From Sphacelaria rigidula (taxonomy: Eukaryota > Phaeophyceae > Sphacelariales): a DNA stretch of 20,261 bases. The stretch lies in NCBI GenBank assembly GCA_964200075.2, contig CAXNAA020000551.1, forward strand, positions 1 through 20,261. Direction: 5' to 3'. The position numbers and the translations under genes are program-made. Numbering within the stretch: the first letter of the stretch is position 1; every line of letters begins with the position of its first letter. The notes below the pieces were generated by a model. It ran no database searches. It had not been told where the DNA came from and saw nothing but the letters and a program-made list of their open reading frames with translations. Below, piece after piece: positions 12,201-20,200 of the stretch.

Positions 12201-15200
12201 AGAGTGGCCGATGACCATGTTGGGGTACTCCCCTCCATCCGTCGGATATCGATATACAGAGCGTGCACTAATTACAAGTTGGCGGCATCTATCGCGTAGA
12301 ATAGTACTCTCGGTGAAATTGTACCAATCCTAGGACCCTGTGCCTGCTCCCCAGGGTGCACACGCGCGAATCTGGTCCGTTTGTTCTCATGACACTGCAT
12401 TGCTCTACACGATACGATGCAATGATACTCCAAACAGGCGTGCGATGTCTTCTGAGTCCATTAAAGTAACGGACGACGAGGCAAGGGCGGTTCGACTGGG
12501 GAGAATTATGAATGACGATTCAGGTCGGATGGCACCGGCAAGCGACCGCGAGCGGCCGAGGGTCTCTCAGACGGAGTTGCGGCGGACGGAGGTGCGCCAA
12601 AAAGAGGCGGAAAAGCAAGCGGCGGGCAATCGCACGACCTCGATACAGCACGCCTCTAGTGGATCCGACCAAGTCGCAGTACCCACGTCGGCCCCTCCAC
12701 CTCCACCGTACCCGGGGATTGAAGAGGTGAGGGTTTCGCTTGCGGTTATATGCTGGCTGCGCTTGCATGTGTTTATTTTGTGGAGTGTGGTGTCACATTC
12801 TCCTACGATGATAGGTGCGGTGCTTTGGTCCCTCTTGTGATATGTGAGCGGGCTTTGGCACTGGAATTTGAGATTTGCAGTAGAGCTTGCGCATTATTGG
12901 TCGCAAGCACTATTTGATACTTGGTTTTGGCGTGAACACCAATATTCGGGTCTTCAGAGAGGCTGATAGTCGTAAGTGCACCTAGCTTTGCCCAGAACGC
13001 GTTTTCATCCAAATCGGCGCTGCATGCGTAGATATGAGGTCTGCCAACACACACTTTGCCTAGACCAATCTTTCACACGTCGGACACATCATGATTCGTC
13101 GGAAAACTCCTTTTTAGTATACAGATCCCGATCATGATCCGGATTGTTCGACTCCCCTTGTCCATGTTTGCTTCTTACAGCGCCGGACGCTAAGCACGCC
13201 GAGTAGTGCAAAGGTTGCGCCTCGCCTGGCTTTTCTGACTCCGCGTTCACATTTTTTGTGTTTTTGGAACAACGGACTCGAGAGTCTTCTTTGATTTGTT
13301 GTTTTAGACGGATCATGATCTGTACGACTTGTGCAACCTTTCACCCCCCTTGACCGGTTCGGCTCTCGTATGCCTTGGTCGAGGTTAGTAATGGCTAACA
13401 AAGCATTCTCGAGAATTTATGATTTTGAACGCTTCGGCTACTTCTCATGTTTAAAAAATAGTACAATAAAAGCCGTTTTCTGATAACAGGCCAAATACCA
13501 CTTCTTACAGGCTGGTTCACGCAAAATACCCAGAATTCTGTCATGAGTAAATGCCTTCCACAATACGCACCCAACAGTGGCGTACATGGTACCGTACTGA
13601 CCACAATGAACAGACGAAAGGGTGACGTGGCCAGATTTTTGTTCAAGGCTATAGCGGTGGCGCTATGGACATAAATATGTCTCGACCAATCAGCGCCTTT
13701 CAAAATTTTTCTGAAATCTAAAGCACGAATTCCAAGCTCAATTTCCAACGAATCTCCACATGCTTCAAATCGTGGTAACCATCATCAGCTCGGAAACCTA
13801 ACGGGAGAAATTGGTTTGTGAACGGCTCCAACGGGGTCGAATTATGCTCGAAACCGTGATGTTTGGGTGATACGGAGTTTCGGCGTCGTCTAATTTCCAC
13901 TCATGATACGCAGGAAAGACTTAAGGAGCCTCGTGACGATTTCCCTTATATCTGTTGTAGAAAAGCTCAGATCATCCTCAAGCTTGGCAGTTCCGTAGGC
14001 GGTGATGCTTCAAATGGAAAAATGGTATCCTTGGCAAAATTTCGAGGTTTCTTCGTTCTGTACCGGCTTCCAGGGGTTCCAGTTTAAAGACCCCCGGAAG
14101 GCGGTACAAAACGCCTCCAAGGAAAAATAATAACATGATGCGTCCCGGGAAAATTCAAGGAGCGTACGTACAAAGTTTGGTTGAGGAACTCGGAAATCTC
14201 ACATAGTTTTTGTTGCCTTGACGTAAAATACACCCCAGAAAACGCTTTCATAATAAAACCAAGTAATCAAGACTTTGCACGTGTAAAGCTCACGTCCTCG
14301 TACGAACGAGCACACCTTCACGCTTTTAAGAGGAGTTAGATCCCGAAACCTTGCACAAATGCGCTATGGGTCATCACGCAAGTTTCGATCTACGAGGTTT
14401 TTCTACTTCTTGCCTTTTTTACCGTTTTTCTGGATCCAACGGGATCCAAGTTGTTTCTTCGAAGTCGTCTCCATTCTGGGACTCCGAAAAAACGGCACTA
14501 CGATTTTGTTTTCTTCATTTTTTCGCATACTCCGTGTCGCCGCAACTCCCAAGGAAGGGCGCCACGAAGTTTCGTGGCCAAACTCGATTAACTGATGCTT
14601 GAATTTTCAAGTTCACGTCAAAGAAGGCCAACGGACGCCATTTTCATACCTAAATCTAGTAGTTTGGTACTTCACGCCGTTTTGAGGAGTTTGACCCTGA
14701 ATTTTTGCACAAATGGGCTATGAGAAATTACGCAACCTTGGATGAACGCGTTTTTTTTTCAGTTTTTTTTTCTTGGTCGTTTTACGGGGGTCTGACTGGA
14801 TCGAGGTTTCCCCGAAAAAACTGGGGCCTCCAAAAAACGGTGAATGAAGTAAAACAAAGTGAAATAAAAACTCGACCTTCGAAAGTTGCATAATGACCCA
14901 TAAAACATTTGTGCAAAATTTCAGTGTCCAACTCCTTGGAACGGCATGAAGTTTTGCCGATGAGTGTTTGGGGATCTTTTCCGTGAAGCAGCCTGTATGC
15001 GATCAGAAGACGCATTTTTTATGGAAACAAATCTGATAACATTTTCGGGTACCCCAAAGTCATCAGAAAATCGTGAGGTTTTCTGATAATCTTAGACTAT
15101 CCGAGAAATGTATTGTAGAAGCGTTTCAAATCCCACCGCATGCCAACACACCCTACAGCCCACGACAGCACTCATGATGGCTTGGCTGTCATCATTACTG

Positions 15201-18200
15201 CTGGTGCTGGTGCTGGTGCTCGCGGGTAGTCAGCGTGTATTCCTCCGCTCGCCAGTAGCGTGGTGGCCCTTTACCCCATGAGAACAGCACAGGTCGATGA
15301 CGAGTGCTGCATAGACAGTCTGTATGTAGTCCGTACAATATTGTAGCTCAGTTCAGGTCTGTGCATGCAGCGTTTTGCGAATGGCAGTCGCAATGCAGTA
15401 CAGACTGCCCACAGATCCAACCGTTGTAGAGACAGGACCGTACTGACTATACACACAAGACTATCAAGTAGTGCTACTACTGTACAGTAGTACTACAGTC
15501 AATGTACACAATACAGCATTGCCTGTACTGTTGTCCGTACAGTCAAGTACTACCGTGCAGCGAAAAAGCACAAGCGTTAGTTCTACAGTTAGTTAGTACA
15601 GCAAGGCGGTGTTCTCGTTGATCGTCTTGCATCACGCAACCTACCATGTATTTCTCAGTCAATGTTTACAGTAGTACAGACAGACAGTACGGACCGTACA
15701 CCACGACACGACAGCAGAGCGCTATCCCTCTCGCGCGCACCCCAGGATTTGAAACTATGCCCACACTCATCACGCCTTGTAGAAAACGATGAACACTGTT
15801 TTTCCAATTTTGATAGCGTCAATCACGTACGAAGGGTTACTTGAGAAAAACTTTTTGTTCATCACGGCTTTTTTTTCACATGAGGAGTAGCCTTACGCTA
15901 AAGCTCACGCTGTCAGAAAAACAGCGGCGTACCGCAGTATGAACAGCGGTGACGCGGGGAGAGACATGTAGAAAAGGGGCAGATTCGCTTGTACCAACGC
16001 GACGCGTGTTGGACGCTTGCTAACCCTGCTCGAGACATCGATCGTCAGGAACCCTCTTCTCTCGTGCAGTCCGCACAAGGGTGCTGTGACATCAAGTTGA
16101 CATGATCTCATGTGGCTAAAAATCGTCTCGTCGTTACTTTTCCCGTTCTGTTCGTGCTCCTCAGCCGTCATCGTTCAAGGGAGGACCGAAGAATGCATTA
16201 CAGCATAGGTCGGAGGGGGAGCACACCATATCCCCCACGCCGGGATCTACGGGTCAAAAGCTCACCGCGAACGCACTGAAAATGCTCGCACCTGCATCGC
16301 GTTCGCCCGCCGTCGTCACCGTTCAGACTCGGAAAAGCCACGATCCTGGTACCGCACCAAAGATGAGCCAGGTGCTCTGGGGCCAGGTATGCAGAGCACG
16401 TCTTTGTTGATGATTTTTTTCTTCGGCCCGGCGCAACTTTTTCCCTATGTTGAACCATCTCTCGCCGGTTCGGACGCCGCTGTGAATTTTCGATTGTTGG
16501 TAGGGCGGGTACCGCGTCTTTTGTCCAGAGACGCCGTCCTCTGAACCGTGCTTTTGTTGGGTCACTGTTTCCCCGACGACTCTTCTATGCTGTGGCCAGC
16601 TAAACGCATACTTATCACTCCGCTCCCCTACCCGTTTCACTAGTAGAGGTGTAATTGTGGCTTAGAGTCGATCCTGTAACTCCCTATTTCCCCCCTCTAC
16701 TCTCCTGTGAAACTCGTGCACCCCGCTAACGGGATTTGACCACACCAGAGGAGTAGGACTCGCGACACTCTTCACAGCTTGATAGAGCACGCCCCGCTGA
16801 AGTCGAACTCGTCGAACGAGGGATCGCACGTCGAGTTAGGGAATAGAGAGCGCAGCGCCACGGAGGACAGCCAAGTCCGTCCGACTCGCCGGAGGACAGG
16901 GTCGAGTGGCGACATCGACCTTCCGCATGGACTGGATGAAAGCAGAGGGGGCGGGGGAGGTGACGGACCAGCACTAACGTTCGGGGGCAATGCGGTCGCG
17001 GCGCTTCGGTCGGCAATGCTGCCTCGGCACGACTCAGCGGGGCCGCGGGACACCGCCGGAAGTAGCGTAACTAACTCGTCCCGCGTGTTTCGTACCGTAT
17101 CGACGGCGTCTTCGCCGCGGATAAATCCAGACACGGTTGACGCGGCGGCGGTGCAATCGTTCGACAAGCGACCCACTTCGACGGTGGAGCATCTGCATGC
17201 GAAGGCGGGGGCTATGGCACGACGATTGAATTTGGGGGGGGGCAGCGGCGGGCGAGGCTCGTCGGCAACTGTCGATATGAGTCTGCGTGCGGCCAGGTCA
17301 GCCCAAGCCGCACAAGTAACCCTCAATAAGCTCGAGGAAAAAAAACGGAAGGCGGGGGGGGGAGGGGGGGAGGGGGACGGGAAGGGCAGCTTTGGCATGC
17401 AGCGTGACAGGACGGACGAGCGCACCAAGCAGCATCACCGGTTTGCCGATGCGCGTGCGCATGGTAAAGCGAGAGCTCGGACGGACGTGAAGGGGCAGAC
17501 TGAAGTGAAGGGAAAAGTCGTTACTAAAGGGAACGCCGAAGGGGCTTCCTTTGCGGATGCAAGACAAGAAACTACGCCACCGCCGCCGCCGCCGCCGCCA
17601 CCCCCGGTAGTGGCCGCCCCAGCAGTCGACAGCACGATCTCGGACAAACCGGCAACGTCGAGGGTATCTGCGGCGGAGCAGTCCGAAGAACTGGTGCAGG
17701 GGTCGAGGGATGGAAGGGCAAAGGGTACGGCTGTGGCGAAAAGCGCGACTGTGGTGGCGCAAGCAGCAACAGAAGCAAAAGCCCGCGCGGTTGCCGGAGC
17801 CAAATCTGCGGCAGCTGCACAAGCACGGCGGCAAAAGGCGGAAGAGGACGCGGCGGCGGCGGAAAAACGGAGACAGAAGCTGGCCGCGGTGCATGCAGCG
17901 GAGGAGCGACGGCGCACGCTCGGGGAGGGCGACCGGGAGCGGGAGCGGGCGCGATTGCTCAAAAGAACAGAGACGGACGCTGCAAAGAAGGCGCGAGACC
18001 TTAAAGATAGAATGAGGATGGAATGGAGGCCCAAGGTGGTCACCTCTAATGCCGCCACCGCCGCCACCGCTTCACCTGTGTTGGCGACTGGGAAGCAGGA
18101 GGAGCGAGTGGCATGCATGGACAAGGAGCAGCGGGATATGAAGGCTGCGGGGGCAGGAGCGGGGGCCGCGGTGCCCGACAAAAAACAGCAGAATGGGTTT

Positions 18201-19394
18201 GCCAAAAAGGGGAACAAGGGGAGGCAGCAACCACCGTCATCGGTGTCGTCGCCCTCGGGAATATGGGGTGCACCCACTGCCCCTCCAGAGTCCAGTACGG
18301 CGACGCAACAGTCTGCGGATTCATCGTCTGGCCGAAGCGTTCCTACTATCAACAAGGCGAGAGAGTCCGTCCAACAATCTTCCTCCGGCCGCAGCGCCTC
18401 TAGTACTGCCAGCAAGGTCAGAGAAGCGGCGGGACCATATCTCTCTAGCCGCGACGCCTCCAGTACCGCCAACAAATCCAGAGAGTCAGTGGAAGCATCC
18501 TCCTCTTTCCGGAGCGCCCCTAGCAGTACTACCAGCAACAAAGCCAGAGAGCCCGTGGATCTTTCATCCTCTGGTCGCAATATTCCTGGCGTCAGGAAGG
18601 CTCACGCGCGTACGGCGGCACCGCCAATGGAACCGTCTGCGGCTACTGGAAGCGTGCCCGCTCCTACAAAAGCGGGCTCGAGTAACGCAGCGGCACCGGG
18701 CACCGGCTCCGCGGCAGGCAGTAACGGTATCGCCTCCAGTGTGACGAAGCGGCCGCTTGGTGGTTCGGTTTCCAAGCAGAGACAGTCGTATACCCCTCCC
18801 AAGAAGACCTCCGGCGTGGATGCTGTAAATAGGCCGCCCCCACCAAGCTACACCCCGCCGCAGCCAACTTCTGCGGCGCAGAAGAAGTCCTTGAAGTGCA
18901 CCGCTGCTGATCCGATGATGTCTACTATTCCGACAACACCGGTGGGATCGGGGCCGACAGACGAAGACAGCACCGCCGCCACAACGACGGCGGCAGTGGT
19001 TACCAACAGCTTCACTACCGCTGCCACCACCACCACCAAATTGACGGATAAAGACCAGCCTCCAGACATCGACATCCCGTACGCGTCCGTGGTGTCAGCG
19101 GACACCGACGTAGCGATGACCCTGGACGCCGCGCCCACCCCGTTGTCGCAGCACGAGCGCGACGAGAACGTGCTGCGCGCACACCTAGCCTCTTGGCGGT
19201 TCTGTTTCCATGAGGCGGCGGCTCTGCTTACCCCCGTGCTCGGCGTGGGAAACGTGGAGACTCCCAATGGAGGCGTGTGTGAAACAGTGGGGCGGGAGGT
19301 CAAAGTTGACTTGGGCACGGCCAGTACCGGCCCGGGTCTTGCAGCGACAGGGTTTTTGGTGGCACCCTCGGAGGAAATCGATCTTCAGTCCGAG
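1575..19394 (+). CDS. Six-exon gene for a large disordered protein of unknown function
   Basis: This is the span of one gene model: join(1575-1867, 8310-9057, 10511-10642, 11022-11716, 12438-12726, 16749-19394). Exon ends have phases 2, 0, 0, 2, 0, 0, each matched by the next acceptor, and the join gives 1,601 codons with no stop. The product is low-complexity throughout: an acidic Ser-rich N-terminus, Gly/Ser-rich and Pro-rich segments, a KKRK patch near residue 917, ten consecutive prolines near 995, a charged helix near 1076-1145 and tandem repeats near 1244-1343. PPxY motifs occur in exons 4, 5 and 6, which suggests binding to WW-domain proteins. I recognise no enzyme or structural domain. 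The last exon ends at a GT donor in phase 0, so the 3' end is missing. The model could instead be two or three neighbouring genes, since introns 1 and 5 are long and their joins rest on phase alone. Confidence 0.55.
2488..3120 (+). CDS. Unexplained ~200-codon open frame within intron 1
   Basis: The frame is open from about 2488, beginning with a proline-rich stretch (VPRGEPPPPPQPPAVYY), and runs to a TGA at 3118-3120. The encoded peptide is unusually rich in Cys and His, with many Arg and Tyr, and shows no domain I recognise. The only early ATG is internal (2551), and the plausible acceptor at 2485 leaves a phase that exon 1 cannot supply. It may be a chance frame, a relic of an inserted element, or an exon of another transcript. 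The second half is rich in short GTAC/ACAGTA-type motifs that resemble the repeat-rich sequence near 15.5 kb, which favours non-coding sequence. Confidence 0.15.
   Translation, partial: DFFVPRGEPPPPPQPPAVYYVMDPALPSYSGVPHTRHRPGGRYIRPLLDFAPHSRFICAYCMGAVACVCQQGNRWRRTCVANPGRDIPDIPSAVCVQQYICLGHTALLPRMEQFIQDVPGRSSCCGHSEADAAGNISRFASIVQLHFPCCAVVHLTATLFVPPLCSLRYRTVQGVQHNRAHHYCTEYSLRLVHSLLVALPHICTLQYRTD
4558..5020 (+). repeat. Pair of 26-27 bp direct repeats about 436 bp apart
   Basis: The motif at 4558-4583 (tggtccgccgaaaacccgg plus cgtgctc) recurs at 4994-5020 with two substitutions and one inserted A. Flanking sequence diverges quickly on both sides. The first copy runs directly into a hairpin at 4583-4605. 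The spacing could reflect worn ends of a small inserted element or a local duplication. I see no coding sequence between the copies that would identify an element. Confidence 0.4.
4583..4605 (+). repeat. Perfect 8-bp stem hairpin
   Basis: ccgtcccg (4583-4590) pairs exactly with cgggacgg (4598-4605) across a 7-base loop. The stem is strongly GC-rich and follows the first copy of the 4558/4994 repeat. It resembles the kind of terminal or subterminal hairpin seen in some mobile elements, but no other hallmark of an element is present. Confidence 0.45.
5282..5308 (+). repeat. 27-base poly-G tract
   Basis: An uninterrupted run of 27 G lies inside intron 1. Such a run can form G-quadruplexes and is prone to length change and sequencing error. 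Its true length should be treated as uncertain. Confidence 0.9.
6184..6213 (+). repeat. (GT)15 microsatellite
   Basis: A perfect dinucleotide repeat of 15 units lies in intron 1. It is a likely length-polymorphic marker with no evident coding role. Confidence 0.95.
8310..9057 (+). CDS. Exon 2, Gly/Ser-rich disordered segment
   Basis: The exon supplies about residues 98-347. The 3' end is clear: GCTCAG|GTGCGC in phase 0, after which the frame turns into hydrophobic, intron-like sequence. The 5' end is not certain. An acceptor ending at 8309 (aaaacag) or at 8366 (cttctccaccag) both complete the split codon from exon 1; using 8366 would shorten the protein by 19 residues. The peptide is rich in Gly, Ser and Ala, with a conspicuous acidic-aromatic patch near residues 169-180 (SEEDMTWEDFLA) and a Ser/Asp motif near the end (ESADSVVSGYDGS). 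No domain is recognised. If this block is a separate gene, the alternative starts are ATG 8182 or 8248. Confidence 0.55.
9058..10510 (+). other. Intron 2, about 1.45 kb
   Basis: The intron runs from donor GTGCGC at 9058 to an acceptor ending at 10510 (ctcaaacattag). Alternative acceptors ending at 10528 and 10540 keep the same frame and would drop 6 or 10 residues from exon 3. The middle third is occupied by the fold-back element at 9674-10157. The rest shows no coding signal. Confidence 0.5.
9674..10157. mobile_element. Fold-back (MITE-like) inverted repeat, 484 bp
   Basis: Two arms of about 220 bp are inverted copies of each other around a short unpaired centre near 9899-9936. The outer ends read aggccgctc on the left and its complement on the right. 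By eye the arms agree at roughly 85%, including a block of more than 30 identical bases (containing agttgaggcgattccagg), with a 5-base ggaat duplication in the left arm. There is no open frame of note and no clear target-site duplication. The structure fits a non-autonomous fold-back DNA element, or an intronic source of long hairpin RNA. I cannot assign a superfamily. Confidence 0.75.
10511..10642 (+). CDS. Exon 3, short exon with acidic end
   Basis: The exon encodes 44 residues (about 348-391) and ends in an acidic run (SDDFDDDE). Its donor GATGAG|GTAGGA is in phase 0, and the next exon resumes with the equally acidic DDDIDDIM, which supports the join. The start at 10511 follows cattag; in-frame alternatives are 10529 and 10541. 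The last ~48 bases of the exon and the start of the following intron are repeated in degenerate form immediately downstream. Confidence 0.5.
10595..10868 (+). repeat. Tandem duplication of the exon 3 / intron 3 junction
   Basis: A unit of about 136-137 bp starting with ccacctcgaaag occurs at 10595 and again at 10731. The first copy spans the end of exon 3, its GT donor and the first ~88 bases of intron 3. In the second copy the position matching the donor (10780-10781) reads GG instead of GT, so it should not splice there. The second copy is full of G and C homopolymers (11 or more bases) where the first has mixed sequence. This could be genuine decay by slippage or an assembly or long-read error. 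Confidence 0.7.
10643..11021 (+). other. Intron 3, 379 bp
   Basis: The intron runs from GTAGGA to an acceptor ending at 11021 (cccgaaactag). It contains most of the tandem duplication at 10595-10868. Near 10841-10878 it also contains a small hairpin in which gcattatgc pairs with gcataatgc around a ggggacccc core. Confidence 0.6.
11022..11716 (+). CDS. Exon 4, acidic start then Gly/Pro-rich segment with PPxY
   Basis: The exon supplies about residues 392-622. It opens with DDDIDDIMSTFGP and a Glu/Leu-rich helix-like stretch (HKEEELLLMM), then becomes Gly/Ala-rich, then Pro-rich with seven consecutive prolines and Met-Pro alternation near residues 545-560. A PPAY motif (11433-11444) matches the PPxY consensus for WW-domain ligands. 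The donor CGAAG|GTGAAA splits a codon after two bases, and the frame would otherwise stop at once. This is one of the best supported exons because its acidic start continues that of exon 3 and both boundaries fit. Confidence 0.65.
11717..12437 (+). other. Intron 4, 721 bp
   Basis: The intron runs from GTGAAA to an acceptor ending at 12437 (tactccaaacag), which gives the single base needed to complete the split arginine codon. A stronger-looking acceptor ending at 12354 (ctgctccccag) is out of phase with exon 4. I see no repeat or coding feature inside. Confidence 0.5.
12438..12726 (+). CDS. Exon 5, charged helix and PPPPPY segment
   Basis: The exon supplies about residues 623-719. It begins RAMSSESIKVTDDEA and continues as a charged, helix-prone stretch rich in Arg, Glu, Lys and Gln. 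It ends with a proline run containing a PPPY motif (12700-12711) just before the donor GAAGAG|GTGAGG in phase 0. Beyond the donor the frame turns hydrophobic (Trp, Leu, Val, Phe), as expected for an intron. Confidence 0.6.
14060..14107. repeat. 17-bp stem hairpin
   Basis: gtaccggcttccagggg (14060-14076) pairs with the complement at 14091-14107, 15 of 17 bases, across a 14-base loop. It is AT-flanked and isolated. It has no run of T that would suggest a short RNA terminator. Confidence 0.5.
14315..14420 (+). repeat. Partial direct copy of the 14.7-kb fold-back arm
   Basis: The segment around ttgcacaaatgcgctatggg (from 14351) matches the left arm of the fold-back at 14661, including the preceding gaggagtt motif and the following cgcaa block. 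The matching right arm is not evident, so this looks like a truncated or diverged member of the same family. Confidence 0.5.
14661..14960. mobile_element. Second fold-back (MITE-like) element, ~300 bp
   Basis: The left arm starting near 14661 (cacgccgttttgaggagttt, then ttttgcacaaatg) is mirrored by an inverted arm ending near 14960, in which cataaaacatttgtgcaaaa and aactccttggaacggcatg are the complements of the same blocks. The complementarity continues weakly to the centre near 14810, so nearly the whole segment is one imperfect inverted repeat of roughly 70% identity. A partial direct copy lies 350 bp upstream. No coding capacity is seen. It is probably an old non-autonomous element, distinct in sequence from the one at 9674. 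Confidence 0.6.
15062..15087. repeat. Perfect 9-bp stem hairpin
   Basis: atcagaaaa (15062-15070) and ttttctgat (15079-15087) are exact complements around an 8-base loop. It is a short AT-rich hairpin with no evident role. Confidence 0.5.
15199..15220 (+). repeat. Short TGCTGG tandem repeat
   Basis: The hexamer tgctgg is repeated between three and four times. It is a minor simple-sequence repeat in intron 5. Confidence 0.7.
15330..15700. repeat. Palindrome-dense GTAC/ACAGTA region
   Basis: The stretch is packed with cagtac, gtactg, tacagta and related words on both strands. It includes a perfect 18-bp palindrome at 15475-15492 (tactactgtacagtagta), a gtacgg-a-ccgtac inverted repeat at 15687-15699, and two copies of agtcaatgt (15497 and 15657). 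It has no coding frame of note. A weaker version of the same word bias appears near 2990-3120. Confidence 0.55.
16749..19394 (+). CDS. Exon 6, large exon with coiled coil, poly-Pro and tandem repeats
   Basis: The exon supplies 882 codons (about residues 720-1601). The acceptor is supported by a branch-point-like gctaac and gives phase 0. The order of segments is: Ser/Arg-rich start; Gly-rich stretch; EEKKRKAGG basic patch (about 917); ten prolines (about 995); Ala-rich region; charged Ala/Arg/Glu helix likely to form a coiled coil (about 1076-1145); five ~20-residue Ser-rich repeats (18321-18620); PPSY motif (18840-18851); Thr/Ala-rich stretch; and a more ordered-looking end containing LRAHLASWRFCFHEAAALLTP. 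It ends at CCGAG|GTGAAT in phase 0. If that donor is not used the frame stops at TAG 19479-19481 after 28 more, intron-like residues. A gene starting inside this exon is possible but no in-frame ATG stands out near its 5' end. Confidence 0.65.
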
Positions 19395-19499
19395 GTGAAT
19401 ACTGGATTAACAAGCAGGGAAGCAAAACCCTTGATCGTCTTTTTTATGTATATTATGAGATTTTCAAGTCGCTCCCGCTAGTGTTTGGTTGGCGAAACT

Positions 19500-20035
19500 G
19501 CAACGTGAGGTGGTACGAAGGCGGGGTTTTCAATGTCTTACATTACCATTTTTCAGAGGGTAGTATGTGGGTTCCCTCTTCGTGCCCAGGATATAATACT
19601 GGTAGCTGTGCAACCGTGAAAAATGCCGAGGTCTCCATCCGATGTAATATTCCCCCCGGGTCGAGGTTGCGTCCTTACGTTGTCTTCGGGCCTTATGCAA
19701 TATTCAAAATTGCCGGCAGGTGACGATTGTTGCCATCGGCGAGAAGGGCAAGTTTACTGTTCATGTTGATGATCTTAATTCACCGGCTTCGATATGGACG
19801 TGACGGTATTTAATCTACCCCTCTTTCGAACCGATACGCGACTTGGTGTATACGACGTCGTACCTAGTGGAGAACATATGACCCAGTTTACGACGCTTTT
19901 TTTTTTACATTCATGGTATTGTCGGAACGTTGCGGCGGTTGCGCCGCCGAATGATATCGAAAAGATCGCGGAAAGATATTAGGATAAGCGGGATCTTTCA
20001 GCGGCGCAGAGTCTCGCTCGCAGAGAAAATTTAAG
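19500..20035 (+). pseudogene. Possible decayed coding fragment spread over three frames
   Basis: Protein-like sequence is seen in three successive frames: about 19493-19717 (containing RWYEGGVFNVLHYHF and VVFGPYAIFKIAG), then 19720-19800 (VTIVAIGEKGKFTVHVDD), then 19794-20032 (MDVTVFNLPLFRTDTRLG, interrupted by one TAG at 19980). Each change is the kind of step a small insertion or deletion would make. The amino-acid composition (aromatic, beta-strand-like) is quite unlike the disordered gene upstream. I do not recognise the parent family; a mobile element or viral relic is a possibility only. It may also be chance. Confidence 0.22.
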
Positions 20036-20179
20036 GTGAAAAAAACAGACATCAGGGAATGATAACCCCGTATAGCTTGTGCGGTATTCTCTTCACACGA
20101 GAAAAAATTTCGATGGAAGTCAACGAGCTGCGGGAGTGCTGATCCGATGTGGTATAATGAGGTGCAAGGAAGGTGAAGT

Positions 20180-20200
20180 GGGGGGGGGGGGGGGGGGGGG
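20180..20200 (+). repeat. 21-base poly-G tract
   Basis: A run of 21 G is followed by further G-rich and A-rich runs to the window end. Length is likely unreliable, and an assembly edge or gap nearby would not be surprising. Confidence 0.85.

Larger units (their letters stand above)
12727..16748 (+). other. Intron 5, about 4 kb, repeat-rich
   Basis: The intron runs from GTGAGG to an acceptor ending at 16748 (gaccacaccag). That acceptor is preceded by a pyrimidine-rich tract and a good branch-point candidate, gctaac, at about 16726-16731. The interior holds an inverted pair at 13118/13308, a hairpin at 14060-14107, a fold-back family at 14315-14960, a hairpin at 15062-15087 and a palindrome-dense stretch at 15330-15700. 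No internal exon could be supported; the longest frame (minus strand, 13395-13748) has no recognisable product. Confidence 0.5.

Noticed and set aside
12355-12437. Earlier start of exon 5 at the strong acceptor ending 12354
   Set aside because: It is out of phase with the two-base overhang of exon 4, whereas the acceptor ending at 12437 restores the frame exactly.
16772-17428. 218-codon open frame on the minus strand
   Set aside because: It is a shadow of the GC-rich exon 6 with no independent splice or start support.
17435-18580. 381-codon open frame on the minus strand
   Set aside because: It lies opposite exon 6 and arises from that exon's GC-rich codon pattern. Its product is a Ser/Ala/Cys/Leu shadow, whereas the + strand frame has coherent repeats and motifs.
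19395-19481. Exon 6 running to TAG 19481 as the natural protein end
   Set aside because: The last 28 residues are hydrophobic and intron-like and begin at a GTGAAT donor. It remains the fallback if no downstream exon is found.
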